Assembly: GCF_965230735.1 (NCBI RefSeq)
Contig: NZ_OZ246016.1
Coordinates: 1,674,001-1,738,000 of the forward strand
Direction: 5' to 3'
Length of the DNA: 64,000 bases
From: Motiliproteus sp965230735
Lineage (GTDB): Bacteria; Pseudomonadota; Gammaproteobacteria; Pseudomonadales; Balneatricaceae
Below are positions 16,934 through 28,800 of the stretch, piece by piece (positions within the stretch are counted from its first letter, which is position 1; every line of letters starts with the position of its first letter). The translations under genes and the position numbers were made by a program. The notes under the pieces are model-generated. The model worked only from the letters and a program-made list of their open reading frames with translations, searched no databases and was not told where the DNA came from.

Positions 16934-17326
16934 ATGAAAACAAAGACTAAACGTACTCAGAAAGATTATTCCCTCGCCTTTAAATTGTCGGTTGTCGACC
17001 AAGTAGAAGCCGGTGAACTGTCCTATAAGCAGGCACAGCAGCGTTACGGCATCCAAGGTCGCTCAACCGTATTAGTTTGGCTACGTAAGCATGGCAGGCT
17101 AGATTGGTCTCAAGGATCAGATCACCAGGCAAAACTAATGTCAGACAAGCCTTCAGAACTTACCCCAGAGCAGCGGATCAAGGAGCTTGAGCAACAGTTG
17201 GCAGATGCCCAGCAAAAAGCGGAGTTCTTCGAAGCGGTGGTTGATGTGCTCAAACGGGATCACGGGGTCCGTGTCGTAAAAAAGCCTCGCGGCAAGTCAT
17301 CGAAGAACGGCAGGTCACAGGGCTGA
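16934..17326 (+). CDS. IS3-family transposase OrfA
   Basis: OrfA (130 residues) is the DNA-binding part of the transposase. It has a helix-turn-helix segment (about 10-55, with YSLAFKLSVVDQVEAGELS and a WLRKHGRLDW end) and a leucine-zipper-like coiled coil (about 75-105, IKELEQQLADAQQKAEFFEA). Near its end is the heptamer A-AAA-AAG (17278-17284), in the correct phase for -1 frameshifting into orfB. The frames overlap, so the OrfAB fusion would be about 404 residues. Confidence 0.92.
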   Translation: MKTKTKRTQKDYSLAFKLSVVDQVEAGELSYKQAQQRYGIQGRSTVLVWLRKHGRLDWSQGSDHQAKLMSDKPSELTPEQRIKELEQQLADAQQKAEFFEAVVDVLKRDHGVRVVKKPRGKSSKNGRSQG

Positions 17327-18147
17327 CGGTTACTCGAGCTTGCCAAATCCTCGGTATCAGCCGACAGGCCTACTATCAGCAACGCCAGCGAGCGAAACAG
17401 CAAGCAAAGATGCGTTGTTCCATACTGAGCTTTGTTCAACGTGAGCGTATGCAGCAACCTCGGCTGGGAGCGCGTAAGCTACTGTCCCTGCTCAATGCCG
17501 AAACGGAATGTAAAATCGGCCGGGACAAACTATTTGAACTGCTCAGGGATCGCCGCTTATTGGTCCAGCGACGCCGGGCATATCACAAGACTACGCAGAG
17601 TCATCATCGTTTCTGGTGCCATCCTAACTTGCTAAAGCCCGGTGCAGAGCAAGAGCAAGCCACACGGCCAGAACAGATCTGGGTCGCGGATATCACCTAT
17701 CTTCCAGTCAGGGACGGAGAGGCCTATCTGAGCCTGGTTACCGATGCGTATTCACGCAAAGTCGTCGGCTATCACGTACACGGTGATTTGAGGGCTGAGT
17801 CCGTATTAACGGCCTATCAGAAGGCCTTGGATGGTTACCAAGGTAGCGCCGGGCTTATCCATCACTCTGACAGGGGGATACAGTACTGTTCAAAGCGCTA
17901 TCAGGCCGTACATAAGGAGCACGGTGTGCGTTGTTCGATGACGGATGGGTATGACTGCTATCAGAATGCGCTTGCGGAAAGAGTAAACGGGATTCTGAAA
18001 GGTGAGTATCTGCTGAGAAAGCCAGAGGATCTAGATCAGGCCACGATCATGGTTGATGAGTCGATCCGACTCTACAATACACGGCGGCCACATATGGCCT
18101 TAAAATACAAAACGCCCGATGAGGTGCATCGGGCGTTTTCAACCTGA
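17284..18147 (+). CDS. IS3-family transposase OrfB (produced by -1 frameshift)
   Basis: OrfB is the catalytic DDE integrase part. The frame is open from the slippery site, and the coordinate given is the first codon after slippage (about 287 residues). A start-codon-only reading from 17410 would lose the HTH_21-like linker. The rve core holds D in WVADITYLP, D in HHSDRGIQYCS and E in ALAERVNGILKGEY, the DDE triad, and the IS3-typical YNTRRPHMALKYKTPDEV close to the end. No stop or frameshift damages it beyond the programmed one. Confidence 0.92.
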   Translation, partial: ASRQVIEERQVTGLTVTRACQILGISRQAYYQQRQRAKQQAKMRCSILSFVQRERMQQPRLGARKLLSLLNAETECKIGRDKLFELLRDRRLLVQRRRAYHKTTQSHHRFWCHPNLLKPGAEQEQATRPEQIWVADITYLPVRDGEAYLSLVTDAYSRKVVGYHVHGDLRAESVLTAYQKALDGYQGSAGLIHHSDRGIQYCSKRYQAVHKEHGVRCSMTDGYDCYQNALAERVNGILKGEYLLRKPEDLDQATIMVDESIRLYNTRRPHMALKYKTPDEVHRAFST

Positions 18148-18197
18148 AAGGATGTCAACCTATATCAGGACAAGACAGCTTCTCAGCAGTGGCCGTA

Positions 18198-20408
<2,211 letters not shown>

Positions 20409-20493
20409 CTGTCTGCCCTCCTAGGGATTGGGTTCTTGATCAGAATGAGCCAGTCCCGGCGGCAGGTACATTTGATAATTTGGAAGCTGATAT

Positions 20494-21414
20494 TCAGTTT
20501 TTTCCCGGATTAGCGTCCTCGCTTTGAACCAGCGCCTCTCTGCCGAGTGAGATCAGTGCTTCGATACTCGGCATGCGGGTTGAGTTGGGGCGAAGGACAA
20601 AGGCGATTCGACGATGGGGGCCGGGTTCGTTGAGGTGCACGGCTGACAGGCCCCGGTGCCGGCCGATCAGTTGTTCCAGCGCCATCTGGGGCACCAGCGT
20701 TGTCCCCAGTTTGCCCAGCGCCATCTCGATCAGGGTGTTGAGGCTGGTGGCGCCGACGCCCTGATTGGCGATCTGCTGCGGCAGACGACAAACTTCCAGC
20801 GCGTGCTCTTTGAGGCAGTGCCCCTCTTTGAGCAACATCAGGTTGCAGTGATTCAGCTCGCCGCTGGTGATCTCTTTTCGATGGGCGAGCCGCTGCTCCT
20901 TCAAGGTGACCCAGTAGAAATCCTCCTGCCAAAATTCCATCGTCAGCAGGCCGTCACAGGGATAGGGGAGGGCCAAAATGGCGGTATCGATTTCACCGCT
21001 GCGTACCTGATCCAGCAGGACCTGCGATTGCTCCTCGACAATGTTGAGCTGGGCATTCGGGTAACGCTGATTCAACAGCGGTAAGATTCTCGGAAGCAGA
21101 TAGGGGCAGATGGTGGGAATAATGCCGACGCTGATGGGAAAGCTGAGCGGGCATCGTTGACTGTCGGCCAGCTGTTCGAGGTTATTGACCTGCTCCAGGA
21201 TCGAGTGGGCATGCGTCAGGACCTGGCGGCCAAGCGGGGTGATCAGCACCTTCTTGTTGTCACGCTCAAAAATCTGCAACCCCAGTTGTTTTTCCAATTC
21301 ATTCAGTGCCGTGCTCAGGGCCGATTGACTGATATGGCTGAGTTCGGCTGCGTGCTTGAAGTGAAGGGTTTTTTCAACCGCGACGGCGTAAGAGAGTTGT
21401 TTGATTGAGATCAT
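20494..21414 (-). CDS. oxyR: Hydrogen peroxide-inducible regulator OxyR
   Basis: OxyR is a LysR-family regulator that senses peroxide by a disulfide switch. The 306-residue product has the N-terminal helix-turn-helix (about 1-60, with HISQSALSTALNELEKQLG) and the redox pair C200 and C209 in GHCLKEHALEVC, the same spacing as E. coli C199/C208. It is upstream of katG by 85 bp on the same strand and divergent from the membrane protein at 21576. The 161-bp intergenic DNA has ATAG/CTAT words near 21451-21467 but not with the full OxyR spacing. Confidence 0.93.
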   Translation of the reverse strand: MISIKQLSYAVAVEKTLHFKHAAELSHISQSALSTALNELEKQLGLQIFERDNKKVLITPLGRQVLTHAHSILEQVNNLEQLADSQRCPLSFPISVGIIPTICPYLLPRILPLLNQRYPNAQLNIVEEQSQVLLDQVRSGEIDTAILALPYPCDGLLTMEFWQEDFYWVTLKEQRLAHRKEITSGELNHCNLMLLKEGHCLKEHALEVCRLPQQIANQGVGATSLNTLIEMALGKLGTTLVPQMALEQLIGRHRGLSAVHLNEPGPHRRIAFVLRPNSTRMPSIEALISLGREALVQSEDANPGKN

Positions 21415-21575
21415 AGGGGGGTATCATTGCCGTTTTATTATTAACATCAGCTATCTATCGTCTATAGGATTCGGAGTCGCTGGCGGCGGGATCGTTACTA
21501 CAAGGTCTGAATTGCCATCGGCAGCCGCTAAATTGTAGGCTTTAATCAGTTAAGAAATGCTTAAGGTGATGGATT

Positions 21576-22949
21576 TTGAATCCGCTTCTGCGTCGTAAAA
21601 TTCTTCGTACCACGTTGGCCGTGATCCTGTTGCCGCTGTTGGTTGCCGGTGGCGCTTACGGCTATTACTGGTACCAGATTCGCTCGGTGGTGGAGGACTT
21701 TGCCCGTCAACTGTCCCCCTTTGCGACCCTCAGCTACGGCAAGATTGAGGCTGGGCTGGATGGTGTGGCCGGTGTTAGCGGCTTGCAGTTGATTCCAGAG
21801 GGGCAGAAAGAGGGGGTGTCGGTCGACCGGGTTCTGTTCCGTGCCTCGGATCCACTCGAGTTGATGCAGCTGCGCTGGGGAGTCGATAAGGGACAGTTGC
21901 CGCAGCGTTTGGGTGTGGAGGTTCAGGGCGTCCGCTTGGCCGCAGACTCGCCGCTGCTGCTGCAATACCAAGAGATGTTGCCGCAGCAACAGCAGAGCGA
22001 TTGGATGCTGGGTTGTAAGCAGGCGATGGCTTCCCTGACCCCGACGCAATTGATGCAACGTTTGGGGTATCAAGAGCTGGTGCTGGATCTGTCGATCAGC
22101 TACTGGTTCGACAACAACGATAAGCAGCTGCAGGTGGACCTTCACACCGGGATGGCCGATGGCTATGAAATGGATCTGGGAATCGTGCTGGATTTAAAGA
22201 TCAATCAGTTTGATCAGCACAACCTGCAGTTCGCCCAGCCCTGGATCAGTGATATTCAGGTTGATTATCAAGACCTGTCCCTCAATGCCCGCCAGAATCG
22301 TTTCTGTGCTGAAGGGCTGGGTGTCGAAGTCGAAGCCTATGTTGATACCCACATTGAGCTGTTGCTGGAGCGCTATCGACAGTTCGGGCTCGAGCCGGGG
22401 CCCGCGCTGGTGGCCGGTTATCGTCAGTTTTTGCTCGGGAAGGGGCAATTCCAGTTGGAGCTGTTGAGCGGAAAGCAGCTGGGTGGGCCAAGCCTGTTGG
22501 GGGTGACGCCGGAGCTGCTACTGGAACAGCTGGCGCCGAAACTATGGATCGATGGCCAGCCGATAAAACCGTTGCAGGTTAGCTGGGTGCCGCCGGAGCA
22601 GGGCGAAGCCTCCATCGAGGAGGAGGTTCGGACCCGGGTTGAGGCGTTGAACGAACTGCTGCAAAGCCCTTTTGTTGAAGAGCCCGAAGAGCCAGAGCCG
22701 GCCGTCGAAGTTGAGCAGTTCAGTAGCTATACACCACCAAGTGGCGGTTATCAGGTCGTCGCGTTGGAGCGGTTGCCTGGCTTTATCGGTACTCAGATCC
22801 GGATTCGTACTCAGAACGGTTTCCTGTTGCAGGGACGTTTGCTGTCGGTGGGAGAGGAGGAGTTGCGGATCTATCGAGAAGTCGGAACCGGCGATGCCAC
22901 CCTGCCGATCGCGTTTCGGCATATCGAACAGGTGCAGGTTTACCGATGA
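21576..22949 (+). CDS. Membrane-anchored protein of unknown function with an LSm-like C-terminal segment
   Basis: I do not recognise a named family. The 457-residue product has one N-terminal membrane segment (about 12-31) preceded by RRK, so the rest is probably periplasmic. Residues 35-110 (ARQLSPFATLSYGKIEAGLDG and following) recall AsmA/DUF945-type repeats. Around residues 345-385 is an acidic, proline-rich linker. The last ~55 residues (IGTQIRIRTQNGFLLQGRLLSVG onward, ending HIEQVQVYR) follow the beta-strand rhythm of an Sm/LSm barrel. The start is TTG at 21576 with AAGGTG seven bases upstream, as no in-frame ATG fits. It lies between oxyR and a SPOR-domain gene and near tadA. Confidence 0.7.
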   Translation: MNPLLRRKILRTTLAVILLPLLVAGGAYGYYWYQIRSVVEDFARQLSPFATLSYGKIEAGLDGVAGVSGLQLIPEGQKEGVSVDRVLFRASDPLELMQLRWGVDKGQLPQRLGVEVQGVRLAADSPLLLQYQEMLPQQQQSDWMLGCKQAMASLTPTQLMQRLGYQELVLDLSISYWFDNNDKQLQVDLHTGMADGYEMDLGIVLDLKINQFDQHNLQFAQPWISDIQVDYQDLSLNARQNRFCAEGLGVEVEAYVDTHIELLLERYRQFGLEPGPALVAGYRQFLLGKGQFQLELLSGKQLGGPSLLGVTPELLLEQLAPKLWIDGQPIKPLQVSWVPPEQGEASIEEEVRTRVEALNELLQSPFVEEPEEPEPAVEVEQFSSYTPPSGGYQVVALERLPGFIGTQIRIRTQNGFLLQGRLLSVGEEELRIYREVGTGDATLPIAFRHIEQVQVYR

Positions 22950-23057
22950 CAGGCGTCGGTAAACGGCCGGAATCTTTGTCGAAAAATCCATTAAATAGCC
23001 AGTGGGTGTGTTTCCTCCCTGCGGCATTTTTATTCGCTAACTTTAAGGATGCGTGAG

Positions 23058-23588
23058 ATGTTCAGATTCATAAGTCTGGCTATCGGGTTGCTGCTTACGC
23101 CGGTGGTATCGGCGACTGAAGTCGCCAGCCTGACCGCCTGCAAAGCCGAAGCCGAGGCCTGGATCTGTGCCAGCTGGAAAGACAACCGGATGACGGTGTT
23201 TCGCAGCGAGCATTATATCAGTGCGCTGGAGCTCAGTGGTCAAACCGAATCCGACTCAACGCTCAAGTCACCGGCGACCAATGCCGCTTCCGGTATTCGA
23301 CCGCTGGCGGAACCGCCGGCACTGGCTGAGGGGAGCTACACACTTCAGCTACTGGCCTGTAATGCCGAACCCTGTCGACTGCGGATGAGCAAATTACAGC
23401 AGATCCCGGATAGCCGGGTGGTGGAGATACGCAATGACGATCAGCTCTGGCAGGTGCTGCTGGTAGGGCAGTTCGAGACCATTAAAGCCGCCCAGCGGCA
23501 GGGCGGCGAGCTAATCACCCGCTATGGCCTGCGGGATAAACCCTGGGTACGCTCGCTGGAGTCGATCAGGCGGCGGCAGGTTCGTTGA
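23058..23588 (+). CDS. Secreted SPOR-domain protein
   Basis: The 176-residue product has a signal peptide (about 1-18, hydrophobic LAIGLLLTPVVSA) and a C-terminal SPOR-like domain (about 95-170, YTLQLLACNAEPCRLRM, then VLLVGQFETIKAAQRQ). SPOR domains bind denuded peptidoglycan at division sites. Two Cys pairs could form disulfides. I chose the ATG at 23058, behind TTAAGGA, rather than the ATG at 23049, which sits on top of that site. Its stop overlaps the tadA start (TGATG), so the two are translationally coupled. Confidence 0.75.
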   Translation: MFRFISLAIGLLLTPVVSATEVASLTACKAEAEAWICASWKDNRMTVFRSEHYISALELSGQTESDSTLKSPATNAASGIRPLAEPPALAEGSYTLQLLACNAEPCRLRMSKLQQIPDSRVVEIRNDDQLWQVLLVGQFETIKAAQRQGGELITRYGLRDKPWVRSLESIRRRQVR

Positions 23589-24133
23589 TGACCGAGGGTA
23601 GCAAGAGCGGTTCGGCGGCTGTCACCGAACAGCTAGCCGAAGATCAGCGATGGATGGAGCGAGCCATGCAATTGGCCCAGCATGGGACCGAGCAGGGGGA
23701 GGTGCCGGTCGGCGCCGTGGTGGTGCTCGATGGAGAAGTGATCGGTGAAGGCTGGAATCAGCCGATTAGCAGCCAGGATCCCAGCGCCCACGCAGAAGTG
23801 GTGGCGATTCGTCAGGCGGCGAAACAGCTTCAGAATTACCGACTCCCGGGCGCCACGCTCTATGTCACCTTGGAACCCTGCACCATGTGCACAGGCGCCC
23901 TGATCCATTCCCGTATCAGTCGCTTAGTCTATGGCACCACCGAGCCGAAAGCGGGTGTGGTTACCAGCCAGGCGCAGTTGCTCGAAAGCTCGTGGCTTAA
24001 CTGGCGTGTTGAAGTAACCGGCGGGGTGCTGGCCGAGCGCTGCAGCATCCAGCTCAGTGATTTCTTTGCCCATCGACGAGCCCTGAAAAAACAGCAAAAG
24101 CAGCAACAGCAAAGTTTTTCGGACGACAGTTAA
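23588..24133 (+). CDS. tadA: tRNA-specific adenosine deaminase TadA
   Basis: TadA deaminates the wobble adenosine of tRNA-Arg(ACG) to inosine. The 181-residue protein has the zinc and proton-shuttle motif H68-A-E70 and the zinc cysteines C98 and C101 in LEPCTMCTGA. The C-terminal ~20 residues are Lys- and Gln-rich. The ATG overlaps the preceding stop by one base. Position between guaA and purL matches the order in Pseudomonas. Confidence 0.96.
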   Translation: MTEGSKSGSAAVTEQLAEDQRWMERAMQLAQHGTEQGEVPVGAVVVLDGEVIGEGWNQPISSQDPSAHAEVVAIRQAAKQLQNYRLPGATLYVTLEPCTMCTGALIHSRISRLVYGTTEPKAGVVTSQAQLLESSWLNWRVEVTGGVLAERCSIQLSDFFAHRRALKKQQKQQQQSFSDDS

Positions 24134-24246
24134 GCCGGCGGGTTATCGATTGATGCAGGGGTGTCTCCATGTTGATCGAGGGTTTCGGCGAGCCGCTAAA
24201 CGCTGTCGGTATTGCAAAATGGTGCCGGGTTGATATCGGCTGCCGA

Positions 24247-25707
24247 TCAAAGGGTTTGCGGGGCGTGGTCCAGGTCGGTGCCGGCCGATGGGGCCGGCGG
24301 TCCCATGATTTCGGGTTCGGCCATCATCTCTTGAATCGCATCATGGCGACTCTCAAGCTTCAGCATCGTCTGATAGCGTTGAATGTTCTGCACATACTGG
24401 ACCGGCTCATAACCTCGGGCAAAGCCATGCTTGACCGTTTTATACCAGCGCGGTTGAGTCAGCTTCGGCAAGTGCTTGGCCACGTCCTCCCAGCGGTCCG
24501 GGTTATCGCCGGCCCGCTGGGTTAAGATCCGGGCATCTTCCAAATGGCCACGGCCGACATTGTAGGATGCTAGTGCAAACCAGAGCCGATCCTGCCCCTG
24601 AATACGCTCGGGAATCCGTTCAAATTGCTCGGTGAAGTAGCGGGCGCCACCGAAAATCGATTGCTTCGGGTCGGTGCGCTTGGTGACGCCCATGGCGCGG
24701 GCGGTATTCTGGGTCAGCATCATCACACCCCGCACCCCGGTCGGTGAAACCGCTTTGGGGTTCCAGTGGGACTCCTGATAGGCGATGGCGGCCAGTAGCT
24801 CCCATTCGATTCCCTGTTGTTGGGCCGCTTCGATCAGCCAGGCTTTCAGTTTGGGCAGACGACTCTTCAGGTGTTGGCGGAAGGTCAGGTTGTCAACCAC
24901 GCCGAGGCGGTGGTCGGTCTCGAAGTAGCGCTCTTTGAGGTCCTGGATCAGGTCCTGGGTGGCGGACTGCTCAAAGAAATCGACCAGACTCCGCTGCAGA
25001 CTGGAATCCGCGCTGCGTTTTAGCCACCAAACCGACACTTGCGGATGCTCGAGTGAAAAGGCGGCCTTAAGCCTGGGAAACAGCGGTTGGCTGACTTCGA
25101 ACGCCTCGGCATCAATCAGGGCGTAGGGGATTTCACCAAGATCGATCTGCTGAATCAGATCAAGCAGCTCGATACCGGGTTCGGCTTCGATCCAGGGGGG
25201 CGCCGGATCGAGTGTGGCGAGATATTCGGCATGGCTGCTGTCGGCGATTACATGGATCGGCTCGGTGACTTCATCCAAGCCCATGGGGGGCTTGCGGCCG
25301 TCGCCGGAACGGTAGATCAGCAATACCTCGCTGCTCAGGTAGGTGGGACCGTAATCAAACCGCGAGGCGCGCTCGTCGGTCAGCGCCAGGCCGGCAGCAG
25401 CCAGGTGCGCGTTATTGAGTCGAAGGGTTTCCCAGATATCCTGGATCGAGGTTGAGGGGAGCAGCTCCAGCTCGACCCCTAGATAATCCGCATAGGCTTG
25501 GCTGAGTTCAAATTCGAACCCCCCGGGGCGGCCGTCTTCGAGGAAATAGGTGGTCGGGCTCAGTCGGCTGACTACCCGCAGCTGCTGGCGTTCTAAAATG
25601 CTGTCCAGCTGTGACTGCGGGTTGTACGCAGAGATCACCGGTACCAACGAAAGGACTATCCCGGCACCGACCAGCAGCGGTAATTTTCGTAATAGCGCTT
25701 TTTTCAT
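24247..25707 (-). CDS. mltF: Membrane-bound lytic murein transglycosylase F
   Basis: MltF cleaves the MurNAc-GlcNAc bond of peptidoglycan to 1,6-anhydro products. The 486-residue protein starts with a signal or anchor segment (about 5-27). Next is a family 3 periplasmic-binding-protein-like domain (about 42-265), then an SLT domain (about 285-420) with the catalytic Glu of AYQESHWNPKAVS and GVMMLTQNTA. No lipobox Cys is seen, and the family is usually held at the outer membrane. It is convergent with tadA and divergent from purL, the Pseudomonas arrangement. Confidence 0.94.
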   Translation of the reverse strand: MKKALLRKLPLLVGAGIVLSLVPVISAYNPQSQLDSILERQQLRVVSRLSPTTYFLEDGRPGGFEFELSQAYADYLGVELELLPSTSIQDIWETLRLNNAHLAAAGLALTDERASRFDYGPTYLSSEVLLIYRSGDGRKPPMGLDEVTEPIHVIADSSHAEYLATLDPAPPWIEAEPGIELLDLIQQIDLGEIPYALIDAEAFEVSQPLFPRLKAAFSLEHPQVSVWWLKRSADSSLQRSLVDFFEQSATQDLIQDLKERYFETDHRLGVVDNLTFRQHLKSRLPKLKAWLIEAAQQQGIEWELLAAIAYQESHWNPKAVSPTGVRGVMMLTQNTARAMGVTKRTDPKQSIFGGARYFTEQFERIPERIQGQDRLWFALASYNVGRGHLEDARILTQRAGDNPDRWEDVAKHLPKLTQPRWYKTVKHGFARGYEPVQYVQNIQRYQTMLKLESRHDAIQEMMAEPEIMGPPAPSAGTDLDHAPQTL

Positions 25708-25848
25708 CGAGCCTGTCGGACTCCTAAAAATCCTTGGGGATACATGGCAACAGCAGGGTGATTCCAGTATTATTTGGCCTCAATTTCCGCGTCGGACAAT
25801 GGCCGGCGTATCGATTCCAAAACTGCTCTCCAGAGGCTTGTAAACGAC

Positions 25849-28800
25849 ATGCTAAAACTGCGTGGCGCTCCCGCTCTTTCCTCCTTTCGTCGTGAAAAAC
25901 TTCTCGCTTGTCTGCAGGCGGAGGTTCCGGTAGTCAGCGCAGTATATGCTGAATACGTTCACTTTGCCGAACTGGCCGAGCCGCTGTCCGATGCGGACCT
26001 GCAGAAGCTGCAGACCATTCTGCACTATGGTCCCAAGGTAGCGGTCGAAGAGCCTCAGGGTGATGCCCTGTTGGTGGTACCGCGTATCGGTACTATCTCG
26101 CCCTGGTCGAGCAAGGCCACCGATATCGCCCATAACTGCGGCCTAGAGCAGGTTGTCCGTCTCGAGCGTGGCCTGGCCTATTATGTCACCGCATCGGCTG
26201 AGCTGAGTGCCGACCAGCGCCAAGCAGTGATCGACCAGTTGCACGATCGGATGGTGGAGCAGGTACTCGAAAGCGTTGATCAGGCCGAGTCGCTGTTCAG
26301 CCATGCCCAACCCAAGCCGATGTCGCAGGTTGATGTGCTCGGCGGCGGTCGCGATGCGTTGGTTCGTGCCAACGTTGAGCTGGGTCTGGCGCTGGCCGAA
26401 GATGAGATTGATTATCTGGTCGAGAGCTTTACCGAACTGGGTCGCAATCCCAACGATGTCGAACTGATGATGTTCGCCCAGGCCAACTCCGAGCATTGCC
26501 GCCACAAGATCTTCAACGCCAGCTGGGATATCGACGGCGAGGCGCAGGAGAAGTCGCTGTTTGCGATGATCCGCAACACTTACCAGGTTTCCGGTGACAA
26601 TGTGCTGTCGGCCTATGCCGATAACGCCGCGGTGCTGAAAGGCTCCCGTGCCGGTCGCTTCTTCCCCGATCCGGAATCCAAGAGTTACGGCTACAACGAC
26701 GAAGATATTCAGATCCTGATTAAGGTCGAAACCCACAACCACCCAACCGCGATCGCGCCCCACTCCGGTGCGGCGACCGGCTCCGGCGGTGAGATTCGTG
26801 ACGAAGGCGCGACCGGTAAAGGTGGCAAGCCCAAAGCGGGCCTGACCGGCTTTACCGTTTCCGACCTGAAAATTCCCGGTTTCGTTCAGCCTTGGGAATC
26901 CGACTACGGCAAGCCGGAACGGATCGTGTCGGCATTGGACATCATGATCGAAGGCCCGATCGGCGGCGCGGCGTTCAACAACGAATTCGGCCGTCCGGCC
27001 CTGACTGGTTATTTCCGCACCTTCGAGCAGTCGGTCAACGGCGCCAACGGTGAAGAGGTTCGTGGCTACCACAAGCCGATCATGATCGCCGGCGGCATGG
27101 GTAACATCCGCGACTCCCATGTGGACAAGGGTGAAATTGAAGTCGGTGCCAAGCTGATCTGCCTGGGTGGTCCTGCGATGCTGATCGGTCTGGGCGGTGG
27201 TGCTGCCTCATCGATGTCGTCCGGCTCCAGCTCGGCCGATCTCGACTTTGCCTCGGTACAGCGGGACAACCCCGAACTGGAGCGTCGCTGTCAGGAGGTG
27301 ATCGACAGCTGCTGGCAGCGTGGCGATGCCAATCCGATTGCGTTTATCCACGATGTGGGCGCCGGCGGTCTGTCCAACGCCTTCCCGGAACTGGTCAAAG
27401 ACGGCGGCCGCGGTGGTGATTTTGAGCTGCGTAACGTCAACAACGATGAGCCGGGTATGTCGCCGCTGGAGATCTGGTGTAACGAAGCCCAGGAGCGCTA
27501 CGTGCTGGCGGTTCAGCCGGAAGATATGCCGCTGTTCGAAGCGATCTGTGAGCGTGAACGCTGCCCCTACGCGGTAGTCGGTACCGCCACCGAAGAGCAC
27601 CACCTGACCCTGGGCGATACCCATTTTGACAACAAGCCGGTCGACCTGCCGATGAGCGTGCTGTTCGGCAAGCCGCCGAAGATGCACCGTTCAGTCGAGC
27701 GGATCAGCTACAAGGTGGCCGAGTTCGACAGCACCTCGATCGATCTGGCCGAGGCGGCCGAGCGGGTGCTGAAACTGCCGGCGGTCGCGAGCAAGAGCTT
27801 CCTGATCACCATCGGTGACCGGACCATTACCGGTCAGGTGGCCCGCGATCAGATGGTGGGTCCCTGGCAGGTACCGGTGGCCGACTGCGCCGTGACCACC
27901 GCCGCCTATGATACCTATGCCGGTGAAGCGATGGCGATGGGTGAGCGCACCCCGCTGGCGCTGGTGGACGGCCCGGCTTCCGGTCGGATGGCGATCGGCG
28001 AGACCATCACCAACATGGCCGGTGCCCGTATCGGTCAGCTCAGCGATATCAAACTGTCGGCCAACTGGATGTGTGCCGCCGGTCACCCGGGTGAAGACGA
28101 GAAACTGTACGATACCGTCAAGGCGGTGGGCATGGAGCTGTGCCCGCAGCTGGGCATCACCATACCGGTGGGCAAAGACTCGATGTCGATGCGGACGGTC
28201 TGGAGCGGCGATAACGACGAGCAGAAGAGCGTGACGGCGCCGCTGTCGCTGATTATCTCCGGCTTTGCACCGGTACTGGATGCCCGCAAGAGTCTGACTC
28301 CGCAACTGCGTACCGATCTGGGTGAGACCGATCTGCTGTTGCTGGACCTGGGTAACGGCCACAACCGTCTGGGTCTGTCGGCCCTGGCGCAGGTTTACAA
28401 TCAGGTTGGCCAGGACGTGCCCGATGTGGTGGACGCCGATCAGCTGAAAACCTTCTTCGCCGCGATCCAGGAACTGAACGAGCAGGGTCTGCTGTTGGCC
28501 TACCATGACCGTGCCGATGGTGGTCTGTTTACCACCCTGGTTGAGATGGCGTTTGCCGGGCGTACCGGTCTCGATATCGATCTGGACCTGCTGGCGACCG
28601 AATCCTCTGAGCTGGCCGCAGCGCTGTTCAGTGAAGAGCTTGGTGCGGTGGTACAGATCAAGCGCGAGCATACCGAACAGGTGCTGACCGAGTTGAATGC
28701 CGCCGGTCTGGGCGACATTGCGATGGTGATCGGTTCGTTGAACGATGATGATCAGATCAACATCGGTTTCGACGACGAAGAGATCTACACCCAATCCCGC

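Larger units (their letters stand above)
16881..18177 (+). mobile_element. IS3-family insertion sequence, apparently intact
   Basis: The element is 1297 bp and begins TGTCCCGTCCTGA and ends TCAGGACAAGACA. The ends are imperfect inverted repeats of about 25 bp (16881-16905 and 18153-18177) with the TG...CA termini usual for IS3. A 3-bp target duplication, GCT, is seen at 16878-16880 and 18178-18180. Inside are orfA and orfB in overlapping -1 frames with an A6G slippery site. The insertion lies between the convergent 3' ends of guaA and katG, 20 bases from the katG stop, and disrupts no recognisable gene. Exact target duplication and complete genes suggest recent arrival. Confidence 0.93.

Noticed and set aside
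17278..17326. Frameshift mutation breaking the IS3 transposase
   Set aside because: The frame change coincides with an in-phase A6G heptamer and is the normal programmed -1 shift of the family, so the element is not a pseudogene.
21440..21470. OxyR binding site between oxyR and the divergent gene
   Set aside because: CTAT and ATAG words occur, but the spacings (5 and 9 bases) do not fit the usual ATAG-N7-CTAT arrangement.
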